Below are positions 53,855 through 64,000 of a stretch of 64,000 bases of DNA, piece by piece. Under the pieces are notes generated by a model that worked only from the letters and a program-made list of their open reading frames with translations, was not told the origin of the DNA and did no database searches. Positions within the stretch are counted from its first letter, which is position 1; every line of letters begins with the position of its first letter. A program made the translations under genes and the position numbers. The stretch is from Symbiodinium microadriaticum (Eukaryota; Sar; Dinophyceae; Suessiales; Symbiodiniaceae). The stretch is taken from assembly GCA_001939145.1 (NCBI GenBank), contig LSRX01001488.1, positions 52,906-116,905 on the forward strand. The letters are read 5' to 3'.

Positions 53855-56800
53855 CCTGAAGTCTGCCCGTCAGGGTGACGTGCTTCTACCTCCTGAAGGG
53901 GCTCTTCTTCGAAGCAGTCAAACGCGTCTAGACGTCTCACGTCTTGCTGCTCGGTCAGCGGTAAACGTACCGACGCAGGGAGTGGAAAACCTAAAGCCTC
54001 AAGGCCTTGACACTCGTGCTCGAGCTCTTTGCCCAACGTGTTGACAGTGTAAGCTACCAGCACTGCTCTCTCCCCCTTCCAAGGAGTGGTAGCGTGGCGG
54101 CGAGTAGGGTCTAGGAAGAAGGGCTTACCTCGCTCTAGCTTGTGAGTTGTCCCTAACCAACGCCTGCCTTTGCCGTCTACCCTCTCCTCTACAGAGCCAC
54201 TCACTAAGTCACCAGACTTGAGCTCGATCCACAAGTCCCCTCCGTTAGGCGGGAGCTTCAAGGGGAGGACTACGTTTGTGGATCCTTGCAGGTTGTGGTG
54301 GTCGGTGTGCACGGGTTGAGCAGTGGAGTTAGACAACCAAAGCGAAGTGTACTCTGCTGTGGGCGCGACTGAGGAAAGCACCCGGATCATAAGCTCTGTC
54401 AGCCAAGGCTTATCTGCGGTGCTCCCTAAAACTCCTACGCGACCGCCGTGGCGGTACAACCCAGCTTTGTGCTGCAGCTCTGGCGCTGCTCTGCACACTT
54501 CGGCTAACACCCACAACGCTCCATCGAGGTCCCAGTCTTCCTCGATAAGCTCTTTTGCGAAAACTTCCAAGTCTTGCAAGCTCAAACGCGCTACACGGGC
54601 CGACTCCTCCTCAACAAGTGACACAAACCCTTCAGGGTGTGGAGCTTCTGCTGGCGGCGGCAGGGGTGCAACAACGTGGTCAGGTCTCTCACCAGAGGAA
54701 CGCTTTCCACGAACCCTGCGCGGAGGTGCGGAGTGCTCCTCCTCAAGCGAGTCTCCTACAAACTGTAAGGGCGGTGGATCTGGAGAAACAAGGCGGGTTC
54801 GCACATGGAGCGTTTGCACAAAGCCGTTGCCAACACCATCGCTGCGCAACACGATGTGGCCATCGTTCACAGATGGTGACAACCCCATATACTTACCTTC
54901 AACCCATCTATCTTCCAAATCACCCTTCTTGCTAAAAAACTTTCGCTTTACAGAGCACTTCCCCCCAAAGTGGATGGCAAGCTTGGACTTCATCCCCAGC
55001 TGTTGTGCCCGTTGCTGAGCTGCAGCTGTCATGATAGCACAAGGCCACAAGGAAGAGTCAACCTCGCCAGAGGTGAGAAGGGTTCGGGCTCTGGCTTTGA
55101 GCCAGCGCACAGTGTTCTCAGCGGAGCCGTTTTGCTGCGGCACGTCCCCCTCTGTCGTTGTTGTGCGTACTCCACGCTCGTGGAACCAAGCTCGAGTCTT
55201 CCTGTTGAAGAACTCACGACTGCGGTCTGTGTGGAAACGGAGCACGGGAAGGTTTAGGGACCTTAGGGAGATGTACACCTGCTGCAGAGCATTTAGGATG
55301 TCATCACCCTTGTTGGTGTGAAGTGGCACTGCGAACACCAGCCTCGCCATGTCTGGTGGCCTTTGGAGCTCACACCTGTCAGACTCCCAGGGATGCTCTT
55401 CGACAACTTTAGCTGCAAACTCTCTGGGTCCTTCCACTCCTTCTTCTCCTGCTTCCTCTGACGTCAAGCTTGGCTCGTACAGAGACTCCTCGTAGTGCTC
55501 GCTTGGGGCGCCTTCTGCCAGTGGAAGGGCCTCATCTGCAAGGTCGTCCGTCCCTCCCGGGAGGAGTGCTGCATCATCAAACCCGTCGGTTTTGGTGGGG
55601 TCTGATTCCTCCTTCACTCCTTTGAGCCGCGGGAAGCGGTACGACACCGCGAGGAAGTACTTGAACGTGGCTGGTCGGTGGTTGCGGCTTTCGGGGTCTT
55701 TGCCCTTCACACGGATGGGCCCGGCTATGTCTGCTGACATGCAATACACATCCGGGTGAACTACACCTTTGTGGCGGCGGCCGTTTCCGGCACCGTGAAC
55801 GCAAACTGCACAATCTCGGCGATATGGCACGTGATTGTTTGCCACATGCTGTTCCCAATCCGCTTGGGTGAACTTCATGAGGCGGTAGCACGGCCAACGT
55901 TGGAGTGCGTACACGATGGCTTGAACAAACCCGGGCGCCCACACTGGAGAAACACGGCTGTCGGCGCTACAACAACCCTGCGACGCCTCACCCTGCAACC
56001 CTTGCAAGTCTCTAAGGTCGGGCAAGTTTGTGCCAACAGTTGTGGGTTTTTCGCCCGCGTGTCCCAACGGACCTTGACGGAAACACACCTCAAACAAACC
56101 AGCCTCGTCAGCGTAAGCTTGCCACAATGTGGTGTTCCAAAACGACGGGGCGCTACTCACAGCACAATCGTCCGGAACCACATGTTGCTCAACAGACTGT
56201 GGTTGCTCCAACATGAATGCCACCATGGATGTTCCATCCGATGGGTTGTGGTGCACACGCCTCCCGGCGGTGGAGAGCGCATGAAGCCACATCATGCGAG
56301 CACACAAACCCGTATGACGATCAACGAGGTCACGCTCGTCAGAGGTGAGAGTGCTCAAGCCAAACGGTTCGGTGGACGAGCGAAGTGGATGTGGTCCATC
56401 GGCGCGGTGCGCTTTCACGGACCATGTGCGTGAAGGTGGACCACCAATCACCGCGGCAACTCGCCCCAACTTTGCAACCTTAACAAGAAGCCTCCAAAGG
56501 GGATCGTGGTAAAGATCTTGGCTCCTTGAGCGGCAAATGTCAAGCTCAACAACAACTGTATCCTGCGACTCCAATCGTTTGAAAGCTTTGTGTGAACCGG
56601 GGCCCGCAAACAAGTGAACAACCCAGTTGGATGCACGATGCAATGCTTTCCTCCTTCGCCGGTTGAGGTATGGCATGCCTTCTTCAAGGGCTTTCCACAA
56701 AGCTTTGGAGTCCACATCGTCAGATGGGAGTATGCCTGACAATGCGCGGTCGGGGACATCATGAAAGAACGGAGCTGTTGATACCGCCATGTGGCCCGCT

Positions 56801-59800
56801 GCTGGCGCTGACGAGCTAACATGCTCAACCAAATGATCCCACCATGTGCGCTCCATTGCGATTTTCGCTTGTCTGATGCGGTCCTTTCCCTCCTCGGTTC
56901 TTCGCCTGAGCTCCTCAACCTTTTGCAATTTGTGCTCTTCCAACCGTGATATCAATGTGAGGGCTTGGCTTTCAACCAATTCCGGGCAACCGTTTTTGAC
57001 CCTAAGCCTCAACGACTTACCATCGGGAGGATAAAGCTTGCAACTACCGGCGGACCAAACAAGCTTGTACCCCAACTGCTCAATGATCGCGCCCATTGGG
57101 ACTATGGGCTGCACGAGGCCATCCCTCCCGGGAGGCAAAAGGAGAGTGCCGGCACGTGTCAAGCGCATAACGGTGGTTTGATCGCCCGCTAAACTCACCT
57201 GCACCTCATCTGCCTCAATCCACTCCTCCTCGGATGATGCTTGCCGCATGGGGTGAGTGGCACCGGAATCAAGAAGGGCATATCCAATCAAAGGCGGTTG
57301 GGATGCAACGGGTGATGGCTCGACCGGGGGCTCATCGGCAGGAGAGGAACTCGGAACTGGGAAACAACTCGAGGGCATGACTGAGCGAATCGTGAGCCTC
57401 TTCACCGAAGGATTGGGTGTCGAGGACGGTTGTGATGCAGTGCTCACGCCTTCCGGCTGAGGATGAGGCTGCTGGGACGACGGCGTGGCGTCGTTGCGCG
57501 ATGGATGGGCCTCCAACTGCCTCAAAGCCTGGACTGCCTGCTGCATGAAGGTTTCCATGCTAAGCACCGGGGTCGCGTGCACAGTGGGGGTAGAGGTTGA
57601 GGCTGCCTGCACGGAGGGTTTTTGTTCCTGTGTTTTGGGTTCCGCTTTACCCGCCTTGCAATCCTTGGCGCGATGTTCCTCGGACCCGCAATTCAAACAC
57701 TTCTTAAACCGCTCCGCCTTAGACAGCTCGTTCATGGAGTGCGGGTATTTGCACTTAGACCCAAACTTACACCCCTTAGGCGAAAGGAAATACTTGCATG
57801 CGTTGCCATTCCCTCCACCTTTGCCTCCACCTTTGGCTCCACTCGCCTTTCCCCCCTTATCCCCGGAGGCATCCGCGGCCTTCAATGCAAGGTTGCTTGA
57901 TCCACCCTTTTTGGCAACCTGCGCTCCAGCCAAAGTTTCAAACTCAGCCAACAAATGTTTGTGGTAGGATTTGACCGCCTCTTCCGAGGGTCGACCATGC
58001 AACTGCAATGCACTTTTGACCATCTCGGTTCGCCATGAAACCTCCGGTTCCTTAGAGATGACTGGCTTCGTCATCGAGGTTAAACCTCCCACCAACACCA
58101 TTGGGTCAGGCAAGCTCATACCAAAGTCTATGCACCTTTGATACCACCGTCCCCACGCCCTCAACGCTGATACACCCGCAACTGCATCCTGCACCACATG
58201 TGGATTTTGCAAGTTGCTCAAAACCAGGTTGCGCTCCCCTGTTCCACCGGGCTGGTATGTCGTGTACAGCCTGAACAGAATTTGTGATGCAGCTTGATTC
58301 GCTTTCCGGGCTATGATATCGGACTTTACCGTGGGGTCTAAAGCATCCAAGAGCATCGCACATGCACGGGCATTCACTCTCCCCCATTTGCCTTCCGTGA
58401 GCTCGGGCCTCTCATCCGGCTCAACCGTTAAGCGCTCAATGGGAGATGCAACGACCCACTTATCATACGCATCTTTGCTCACCTGAACTACCCCAGACCA
58501 CCAAAGTTGAGAGGAATCCGAAAAGTCACTCATCAAGCCCGCAATAAGCTGCATCCAATCCTGGAATTCCAACGATCCTCCAGCTGGGTCTGGTGGTGCA
58601 AGCTTGGGAAAAGCAGTAATCCCAGTTTTGACCGTTTCGGGTGCATCTGCTTTCTTCGGATTGGTGAGTTGCTGTGCTTGCAAAGTTTGCAGCTGCTGTA
58701 CCCCCAACAATACGGCATCTAACACTGCATTACCTGATGTAGTTGGGCCTTGGGTTCCCCCCGGCGACACAATGGGCACTCCTGTCGGGGTGGCGCTGGC
58801 CTGAGCAGGTGATGCCTGTGGAATTTGGGCACTAGCAGCCACAGCTGACTGGAAATCATAGCCCGAAGCCCCGATCTGCCCCAAACCCGGGTTTTCGGCT
58901 CGAGAATGGGGGTTTGGGCCAGAAGAGGTGGAATCCCCTTGCGTAGGTTGCCCAACCCTTCCGGGTGGCGTTGCATTGCTAGGTAACCTTTGGGAACCTT
59001 GCAACCCCGACCAAAAGTTGGACCAAAACCCTGAAGTTGCAGATGCCGCTGTTTGCGCGGGAGCTCTCAAAGCCTCAACCGCCTGCGCTGCAGCATCATG
59101 GACCTGATACGCGATCGGAGTGCGCACCTGTGCATCCTGAAGGGGTGGCCTGGGGGCCTCATTCGGGATTGTTGGAGCCATTTGTGCACTACTCCTTACC
59201 TGCTCCCTGAGAGCCTGTTCCCTCTGTGTGGCCTCCTCCAGTTGCCTACGCATCCTCTGGATTTCTAGGTCCTGCGCCTGCGCTCGCTGATCAAATCCAA
59301 CTAACTGTCTTGCAACCTCAGCTTGAATGGCCTCTTGAGGCAAGGACGATGAATCTGTCCTGGATTGGGGCCTCTCGGGCATACTAGCGTACAGGAGGGG
59401 AGCCCTCTGTTCTAAAGCCTGCATGCGCTGCAACATGTCGGCGCTCAACAAAGGGCCATCCCTTCCGGGAGGCGGTGCAAAGGATGTGGGGGTGCCATGT
59501 GCTCCCATCTGTGGTGGCGAGCTGGTATGTGAACCCAAACTCCCATCTCCCAAAGCCATGGGCCCTGAAGCACCGCTCGGACTATCACGAGTTTGTGATG
59601 TTGCTGTTCGTGGTGGTGTGGCGTATGTGCCTTGCCGCACTGCGGGTACCTGCACAACCTCAGTGCGTGCTACACGGAAAAAGTCCCCAACCCTCGTCAT
59701 GAGCTGGAGCCCTGATGCAGGGAATCCCTCAACCATCTCGGCTATGGTTGGCAATCCCTGCTGCGATCGTGGGGTCACAAACCCCTCCGCGGAAGCACCA

Positions 59801-60186
59801 GTGACTACTCTACCCCCTGACTCTGCGTCACCACTCTCGGTACCTAGCAGCATGCCAGTGCTGGCCTCTAGCCCTGGGCTCTCGCCCGGCGAAACATTGC
59901 CGGAAACCGGTACAACCATCTGTACCCCAACCCCGCCTGCATTGGCGGTCGACACCTGTGGCATTCCCCCTGAGTCTGCGCAAACCCCAGTCTGGTCTAT
60001 ACCACCAAGTGCCCCTCCCGTAGCCATGGGTCCAAAACCTTCTGCACCTGAGTGCGCGTTCTCAAGCGGTGGTGTTGGACCTGAGTGAATACCATCCCTC
60101 CCGGGAGGTGGGGATGGAATTGCTGTGGTGCCATAGCCCTGCGTTGGGCTCATAACCTGCTGAGCTTGAAGCCCAGCAGGCTGCAA
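53851..60186 (-). CDS. Copia element 2 Gag-Pol, N-terminal part (2,112 codons)
   Basis: Open without stops up to the nested insertion. Counting from ATG 60186: disordered Gly/Pro-rich N-terminus (1-280), coiled coil at about 283-330, Gag core at about 515-750, CCCH finger at about 797-817 (C-x8-C-x5-C-x3-H), CCHC knuckle at about 829-844 (CLNCGSEEHRAKDC), retropepsin LLDSGATHPM at about 970, C5-methyltransferase-like domain at about 1186-1400, integrase zinc region HVANNHVPYRRDCAVC, and integrase core with RFHTDRSREFF and NGSAENTV. Then comes a dioxygenase-like domain at about 1950-2050 (HTD, His 2031, Arg 2040). The second ATG at 60153 sits in the primer-binding site and may be the real start. 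Past 53850 the frame runs on into the antisense of the nested LTR for about 130 meaningless codons. Confidence 0.92.
54040..54335 (-). other. Dioxygenase-like domain in copia element 2
   Basis: PVHTDHHNLQGSTNVVLPLK carries the HxD pair (His 54309-54307, Asp 54303-54301). RRHATTPWKGERAVLVAYT carries the distal His (54096-54094) and an Arg nine residues later (54069-54067). Asp-to-His distance is 69 residues, and His-to-Arg +9 is the spacing seen in prolyl-hydroxylase-type 2-oxoglutarate enzymes. It lies between integrase and RT. Confidence 0.65.
55990..56635 (-). other. C5-methyltransferase-like domain with Ser at the catalytic Cys
   Basis: VVHLFAGPGSHKAFKRL matches motif I (LFAGxGG) and VVELDI matches motif II. 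VAAVIGGPPSRTWS matches motif IV (GGPPCQxxS) except that Ser (56431-56433) replaces the nucleophilic Cys. FMLEQPQS may stand for motif VI (ENV). Followed directly by the integrase zinc region. A Rossmann SAM-binding fold is likely; methyl transfer to cytosine by the usual covalent route is not expected without the Cys. Confidence 0.65.
60139..60157 (-). other. Primer-binding site of copia element 2 (half initiator tRNA type)
   Basis: Directly after the 5' LTR, in element sense GGTTATGAGCCCAACGC. It is close to the complement of the anticodon arm of initiator tRNA-Met (GGTTATGGGCCCAGCAC), the half-tRNA primer used by Drosophila copia. The ATG within it is in frame with Gag. Confidence 0.7.
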
Positions 60187-60438
60187 AAGGGACTAGTGGA
60201 GTAGCTAATTCCCCAACCCCTAAACCTGCCATGGCCAGAAGCTACGCGCGGAGTCACTTGTTTGACACACGCAAACACGAAAGATCTGTGAAAGTTTTGC
60301 TACATAGAGCTTGGCACCTACATGTACAAGTGTAGTTAAAATGCATTGCTCAAGACCTACTGTGCTTGGTCTAAAGAGCAGCAGAAAAAGAACATGTACA
60401 TATGGCATGGACTGCAAGAAGAGGCATGCACTTCAGCA
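60158..60438 (-). repeat. 5' LTR of copia element 2
   Basis: 281 bp, TG...CA in element sense, about 98% identical by eye to 42556-42835. ATG 60186 lies inside it, 29 bp before its end. Confidence 0.93.
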
Positions 60439-60443
60439 GTAAT
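60439..60443. repeat. Target-site duplication GTAAT, right copy (copia element 2)
   Basis: Identical to 42551-42555. Confidence 0.9.
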
Positions 60444-62487
60444 ACTATTTGTGTACCGGTTACAGTAACTGCAATGGTAATCGTAGGAGTTATAGTAACA
60501 GAAATACTAGTAGCAATCGTCATAGTAGTAAAGGACATCGCGTGAAAGGAAGAGGAATCCACTTAACTCCCGGTCCCAAAGCAGGGCGCAACCAATCGTA
60601 TACCCAGCAAGCAAGGCAACTGCAGAAGCAGGGCGAAGCTTGAGGTCCAATCGGAATCTAACACCGTTGCATAACTGCACAGCCAAGAGACAAAGCTAGG
60701 GCGACCCGAAGCACTAGCGGCCTTTTGCTGGACGTTGCGCGAGGCATGTCTTGAGCTGAGCAGTCAAGCTGTGAGTGAGACAAAATTGGCAAGATACGCA
60801 ACAAGCGACCAAGGTGTACGTCTTCGAGTCGGTGACAAATCACACCCCCTCGATGCGAGCTCACGCGTGAGAGATGCGGAGTGTAAAAGTGTCAAACAAC
60901 TCTGATCGTACGTCGAGCCATGCCTCGTCCGGATGGGTCGATTCTTGGTGCTTGATCAGGCCTATGTTACACACTGTACATTCGCAGCCTATGCGATTTC
61001 AGAACTGTTGCGCGGTCTCCGAGGTGCAGCCCCCAAGCGGCTTCCCACCAGCCAGAAGGGATACGGGGGTCCAATGCTGCGTGAAAAGACCGGTCATCAC
61101 GCAAATAGGCCAACAGCTTGACATTGGAAGCCCGAACCACTGCCAACGACAGGGCCTTTTCTAAGGCTGAGCTTGACTGTGCCTGCTGCCCTAATAAAAA
61201 GGCCATCGCCGTCTCCGCCCCTGCGTGAGGCTATGCAGCAGATCGCTGCTTCAATCAGCACAAGGCCAGGCACCGTGCTGCGCCAGTTATGTCCAGGCAA
61301 AGGTCGGCTCCCCACCAGCAGCTCCAGGTAGGAATCGAGCGCCAATCCAACTCAGCCTCAGGAGTCCTCGGAGCAGGAACCGTGGGCATCCTCCGATGCC
61401 GATGCGACCTCGCTCTCTCATCTGCCCCTTCGGCCCGACGAATGCCTCCGACTGCTCGATGAGTCGGCTCCTTGAACTCCTCCTTAGCTCTATCCTGAGA
61501 GACTCCACCTGCTTAGACAGCGACGCGACCTGATCCATCAAAGCCGTTCTGCTAGGCGCATCCAAAGATGTATCGGCCATGGGCATTGATGTCAGTGTCG
61601 GCACGCTCGCCTGTCTTGACCGTGCACTCGGTCTCAGAAGAGCTGGCCTCGGAGTCACAACCTCCTCATCATGATCATCCAAAGTGACATCAATCGTCTC
61701 GGTCTGTGCATTGCTGGCAACGCTCGAGTGTCAGTCGGGCTTCCGCCGACGGATGCTTTACGTGGTGCCGCCGCTCTTACCTGAGGTGTCGGCCGTGCCT
61801 TCGCAACGACGCCGCCTTATCCATAGGCTGAGCCAGCTGACCATCCCAACGGCAATAGGCCTCGACCGCCGCGACCTCCTAAATCAGCTCCACAGCATCG
61901 ACCTCCGCTTGCTCAGTGCTAAGCCGCTAAGCGTGCAAGTCTCACATAGGCCTCGGCACATACCACGCATATCATGCCAACTGCCGAATCTGATGCTTGA
62001 TAAACGCCCCGGAGACTGATCTGTGCCGCGCCTGGTTGCATACAAAGATAATGATCAGGTCCGTTGCCGCTGCACGACGCATCTGATCAACTGTCAACAA
62101 CGAAGAAAATCATGTCTCTGAACGCGTCGCGAGGCTTCCATTGGTTCATGGCCATTTCCACTGCAACTGTGGCCAATCAGGGAGTCTGCCAACTCGGAAA
62201 CACTGTTCAAGAACTCCCGCGCCTGGGGCTGCCAGGTTGCCCCCGCGCTGAAAATTGCCACCCGCTTGGACATCGTCTCGTTCGGAACCCCAGGGGTGAT
62301 CGGGATGCTGTCTGAGTTGGCTAGGTTGGCCTCTCTGCTCTTGTGATCCGGGTAGTGATGCTCTGTGCTTTCCACAGGTTCGGCCCTAACGGTTGTTATC
62401 TTGTTCTTATATTGCAAATGACAGAGATAAGGCCTAAGGGGGCGTGGAATCCATCAAGCCACGAAAGCCACCGGTCAGATTCGCTGC
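60444..62487. other. Probable decayed mobile DNA, no clear gene
   Basis: GTAAxAGxAAT-like degenerate repeats at about 60460-60530. A minus-strand frame at 61682-61287 has a predicted coiled coil (LMDQVASLSKQVESLRIELR). Another at 62417-62094 (MSKRVAIFSAGATWQPQ) has no assigned family. Both may belong to the copia fragment to the right. Confidence 0.35.
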
Positions 62488-63415
62488 TCAAAGATTGCTT
62501 CCCTTGGTTCGATACAGGGGCATCCTCCACATCTCTCCGTTGTTGTGCTGAGTGTAACACACGAAGGTCTTGAGGTCTTTCAGAAGGCCAAGTGTACCCT
62601 GCGCAAACAAGGATAGGAGAAGTGAGGTGTCATCACCAGTTGTTACGTGGCAATCCAGCATCCCAGAGAGTAGGGGGTTCTTGTTCTCGCTGTTCACATC
62701 CTTGTTGTCACAGCTCACGCAAAACACCATCCTCTTATCTCCCAATGTCTTCGTCGAGCCACCAAGTCCATTGAATGACACTCCATCTTTACCTGGCCAC
62801 GGAAACTCAAATCCCAACTTCCGCAACTTCGCCCCAGCGTTGTCACACCACTTACGACCGCAAATTGAACTGTTCGCCCCATCGTCAAGGACTCCGAAGA
62901 CATCCTCATGCTGAAGAAATCAACCTCCTCAAGGGCTAGCGGACTAGCGGGACTGCTGAGGGCAAGGGGTCAGGCTTTACAGCCATGTAAGCCATCCTAT
63001 CTCTTCCTGTCCGGGATCTCCCCGGAATCCGCTGCCCGGCGACGATCGCACCGATGATGCTGCTTCCTGATGTACCATCACTTCTTGCAGGACGTCGTTG
63101 GAAATCTCATGGAGCTCTTTGGGTGCCAGCGTTGGTTCTGAGTTTCCCTCTACGTTCTGTGACACAACGTAATCCTCAACCTGTTTGAACTCGTCAACCA
63201 ATGTCATGGTCTGCATGGCATCCAACTTTACCTCATCAGTGACATTCCGAGCGATGTTGGAGATCAAATCGAACGACGCCGAGATAGCACTCTCTATCTC
63301 TATAGCGCTGCATTTGGCCTCTTCTTGCGGCATCTCATCTACTACATCTAGTAGTACTACTACTACTACTACTACTACTACGACGACGACGACGACGACG
63401 ACTACGACGACGACG

Positions 63416-63453
<38 letters not shown>

Positions 63454-63992
63454 AACAACTACAACTACAACTACAACTACAACTACAACAACAACAACAA
63501 CAACTACTACTACTACTACTACTACCACTACCGCATACCTCACAGGTCTTCACCGTGACATAGGCATTGGTTCCAAGGCAAGAGAAGTTCGTGCACATCG
63601 CGCAGCTAACTGGCAATGGAGGATTCGGGAGCTTGCCTTTCACGGTCTTATGGGCTGATGCTGCAGGGATGGCAACGTGCTGGCCATCAGACCCAGTCGA
63701 TCCTGTCATTTCGTTGAGCGGTACCTCGCGTCTCTCCACTTCCATACTCTGCTCGTGGTGTATGTAATGATTCTCCCAATCCACAAAGTCTGCCACATCC
63801 CGCGAACCAACAGCCTTCAATGACCGTCCCCAAACCACATAACCCGGCTCCGAACATGCGATCCCCTCCGGGAGGAAGAGAATCTCGTCCCACATTCCTT
63901 GCCGCCCTCGCGACTCTGGCGCTTCCCCAGCGGTAAGCCATATACGTTCGGGGGCTGGAGTTTAAGGGGCCGCTGTCAATCAATGTCATCAT
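62488..63992 (-). pseudogene. Copia element 4: Gag and protease fragment, runs off the window
   Basis: The right part (63895-63560) has a Cys-rich Gag region CAMCTNFSCLGTNAYVTVKTC with CEVCG, then a triplet microsatellite. Beyond it lies a helical acidic segment (EIESAISASFDLISNIARNV, EFKQVEDYVVSQNVEG). The protease follows in two frames: GVLDDGANSSICGRKW at about 62830-62885, then FPWPGKDGVSFNGLGGSTKT and DDTSLLLSLFAQGTLGLLKD, ending at 62488. The active-site triplet reads Asp-Asp-Gly rather than Asp-Ser/Thr-Gly. No integrase or RT is recognisable further left, so this is a truncated or rearranged copy. Confidence 0.65.
63347..63532. repeat. Compound triplet microsatellite (ACT/ACG/ACA)n
   Basis: About 186 bp of pure triplets in blocks of ACT, ACG, ACT, then ACA/ACT. 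It lies between two coding-like segments of a copia Gag and, being a multiple of three, keeps frame; minus-strand frames read poly-Val, or poly-Ser with Arg and Cys. Confidence 0.95.
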
Positions 63993-64000
63993 CGCTGTCA

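Larger units (their letters stand above)
42556..60438 (-). mobile_element. Copia element 2, host of a nested insertion
   Basis: Matched LTRs, 5-bp duplication GTAAT, primer site, polypurine tract and a Gag-Pol frame without internal stops apart from the nested element at 45660-53849. Without that insert the element is about 9.7 kb. Order of modules: Gag with coiled coil, CCCH finger, CCHC knuckle, protease, C5-methyltransferase-like domain, integrase, dioxygenase-like domain, reverse transcriptase, RNase H, membrane helix with a terminal Cys/His module. Confidence 0.93.

Noticed and set aside
62977..63543. Poly-Val and poly-Ser/Cys/Arg ORFs
   Set aside because: The homopolymer parts are translated microsatellite; only the flanking segments are used, as copia element 4.
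1..64000. Search for spliced-leader relics, tRNA, rRNA, snRNA and CRISPR arrays
   Set aside because: No stretch resembling the dinoflagellate spliced leader (CCATTTTGGCTCAAG) or a cloverleaf or array was noticed by eye; a covariance-model search would be decisive.

Overview
The window looks like nuclear DNA of a dinoflagellate, most likely a Symbiodiniaceae-type genome (inference). The evidence is intron-split conserved eukaryotic genes all read from one strand, CCCTAAA/TTTAGGG telomere-type motifs, and a heavy load of Ty1/copia and LINE retroelements. I saw no bacterial features, rRNA, tRNA, CRISPR array or recognisable dinoflagellate spliced-leader relic.

Layout. 1.5-3.6 kb: a multi-pass membrane protein gene (minus). 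4.8-5.1 kb: a minisatellite that flips strand in the middle. 6.4-7.4 kb: an armadillo-like gene (minus). 8.4-16.7 kb: a large LINE (plus) lying between two (TATG)n tracts. It encodes ORF1, an APE endonuclease/reverse transcriptase/zinc-finger protein, an ORF in an overlapping frame, and a C-terminal ubiquitin-specific protease (USP) domain. 18.7-25.4 kb: a decayed copia element (minus) with a GRF zinc finger between protease and integrase. 26.1-32.7 kb: a multi-exon non-canonical poly(A) polymerase/terminal nucleotidyltransferase gene (minus). 36.5-37.3 kb: a dead LINE fragment with a YAAD catalytic box. 38.7-40.8 kb: APC5 of the anaphase-promoting complex in one 713-codon exon. 41.2-42.1 kb: C-terminal HAT-repeat exons of ribosome-biogenesis factor RRP5.

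42.55-60.44 kb is one copia element (minus; LTRs TG...CA, 5-bp target duplication GTAAT) split by a second copia element (plus, 45660-53849, target duplication CTAAC). Taking out the insert joins the host element's two halves in frame as one Gag-Pol of about 3,000 codons. 62.5-64 kb is part of a third copia element whose coding sequence contains a triplet microsatellite.

The most interesting content is the cargo of the retroelements. The host copia carries a C5-methyltransferase-like domain with Ser at the catalytic Cys, and a module with the HxD...H...R pattern of Fe(II)/2-oxoglutarate dioxygenases. The nested copia carries the same dioxygenase-like module with identical residue spacing but on the other side of its integrase. 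The LINE carries a USP deubiquitinase domain with its triad conserved. The host genes themselves are ordinary housekeeping functions (RNA tailing, cell-cycle ubiquitin ligase, rRNA processing). Intron boundaries below are my estimates from frame and homology.
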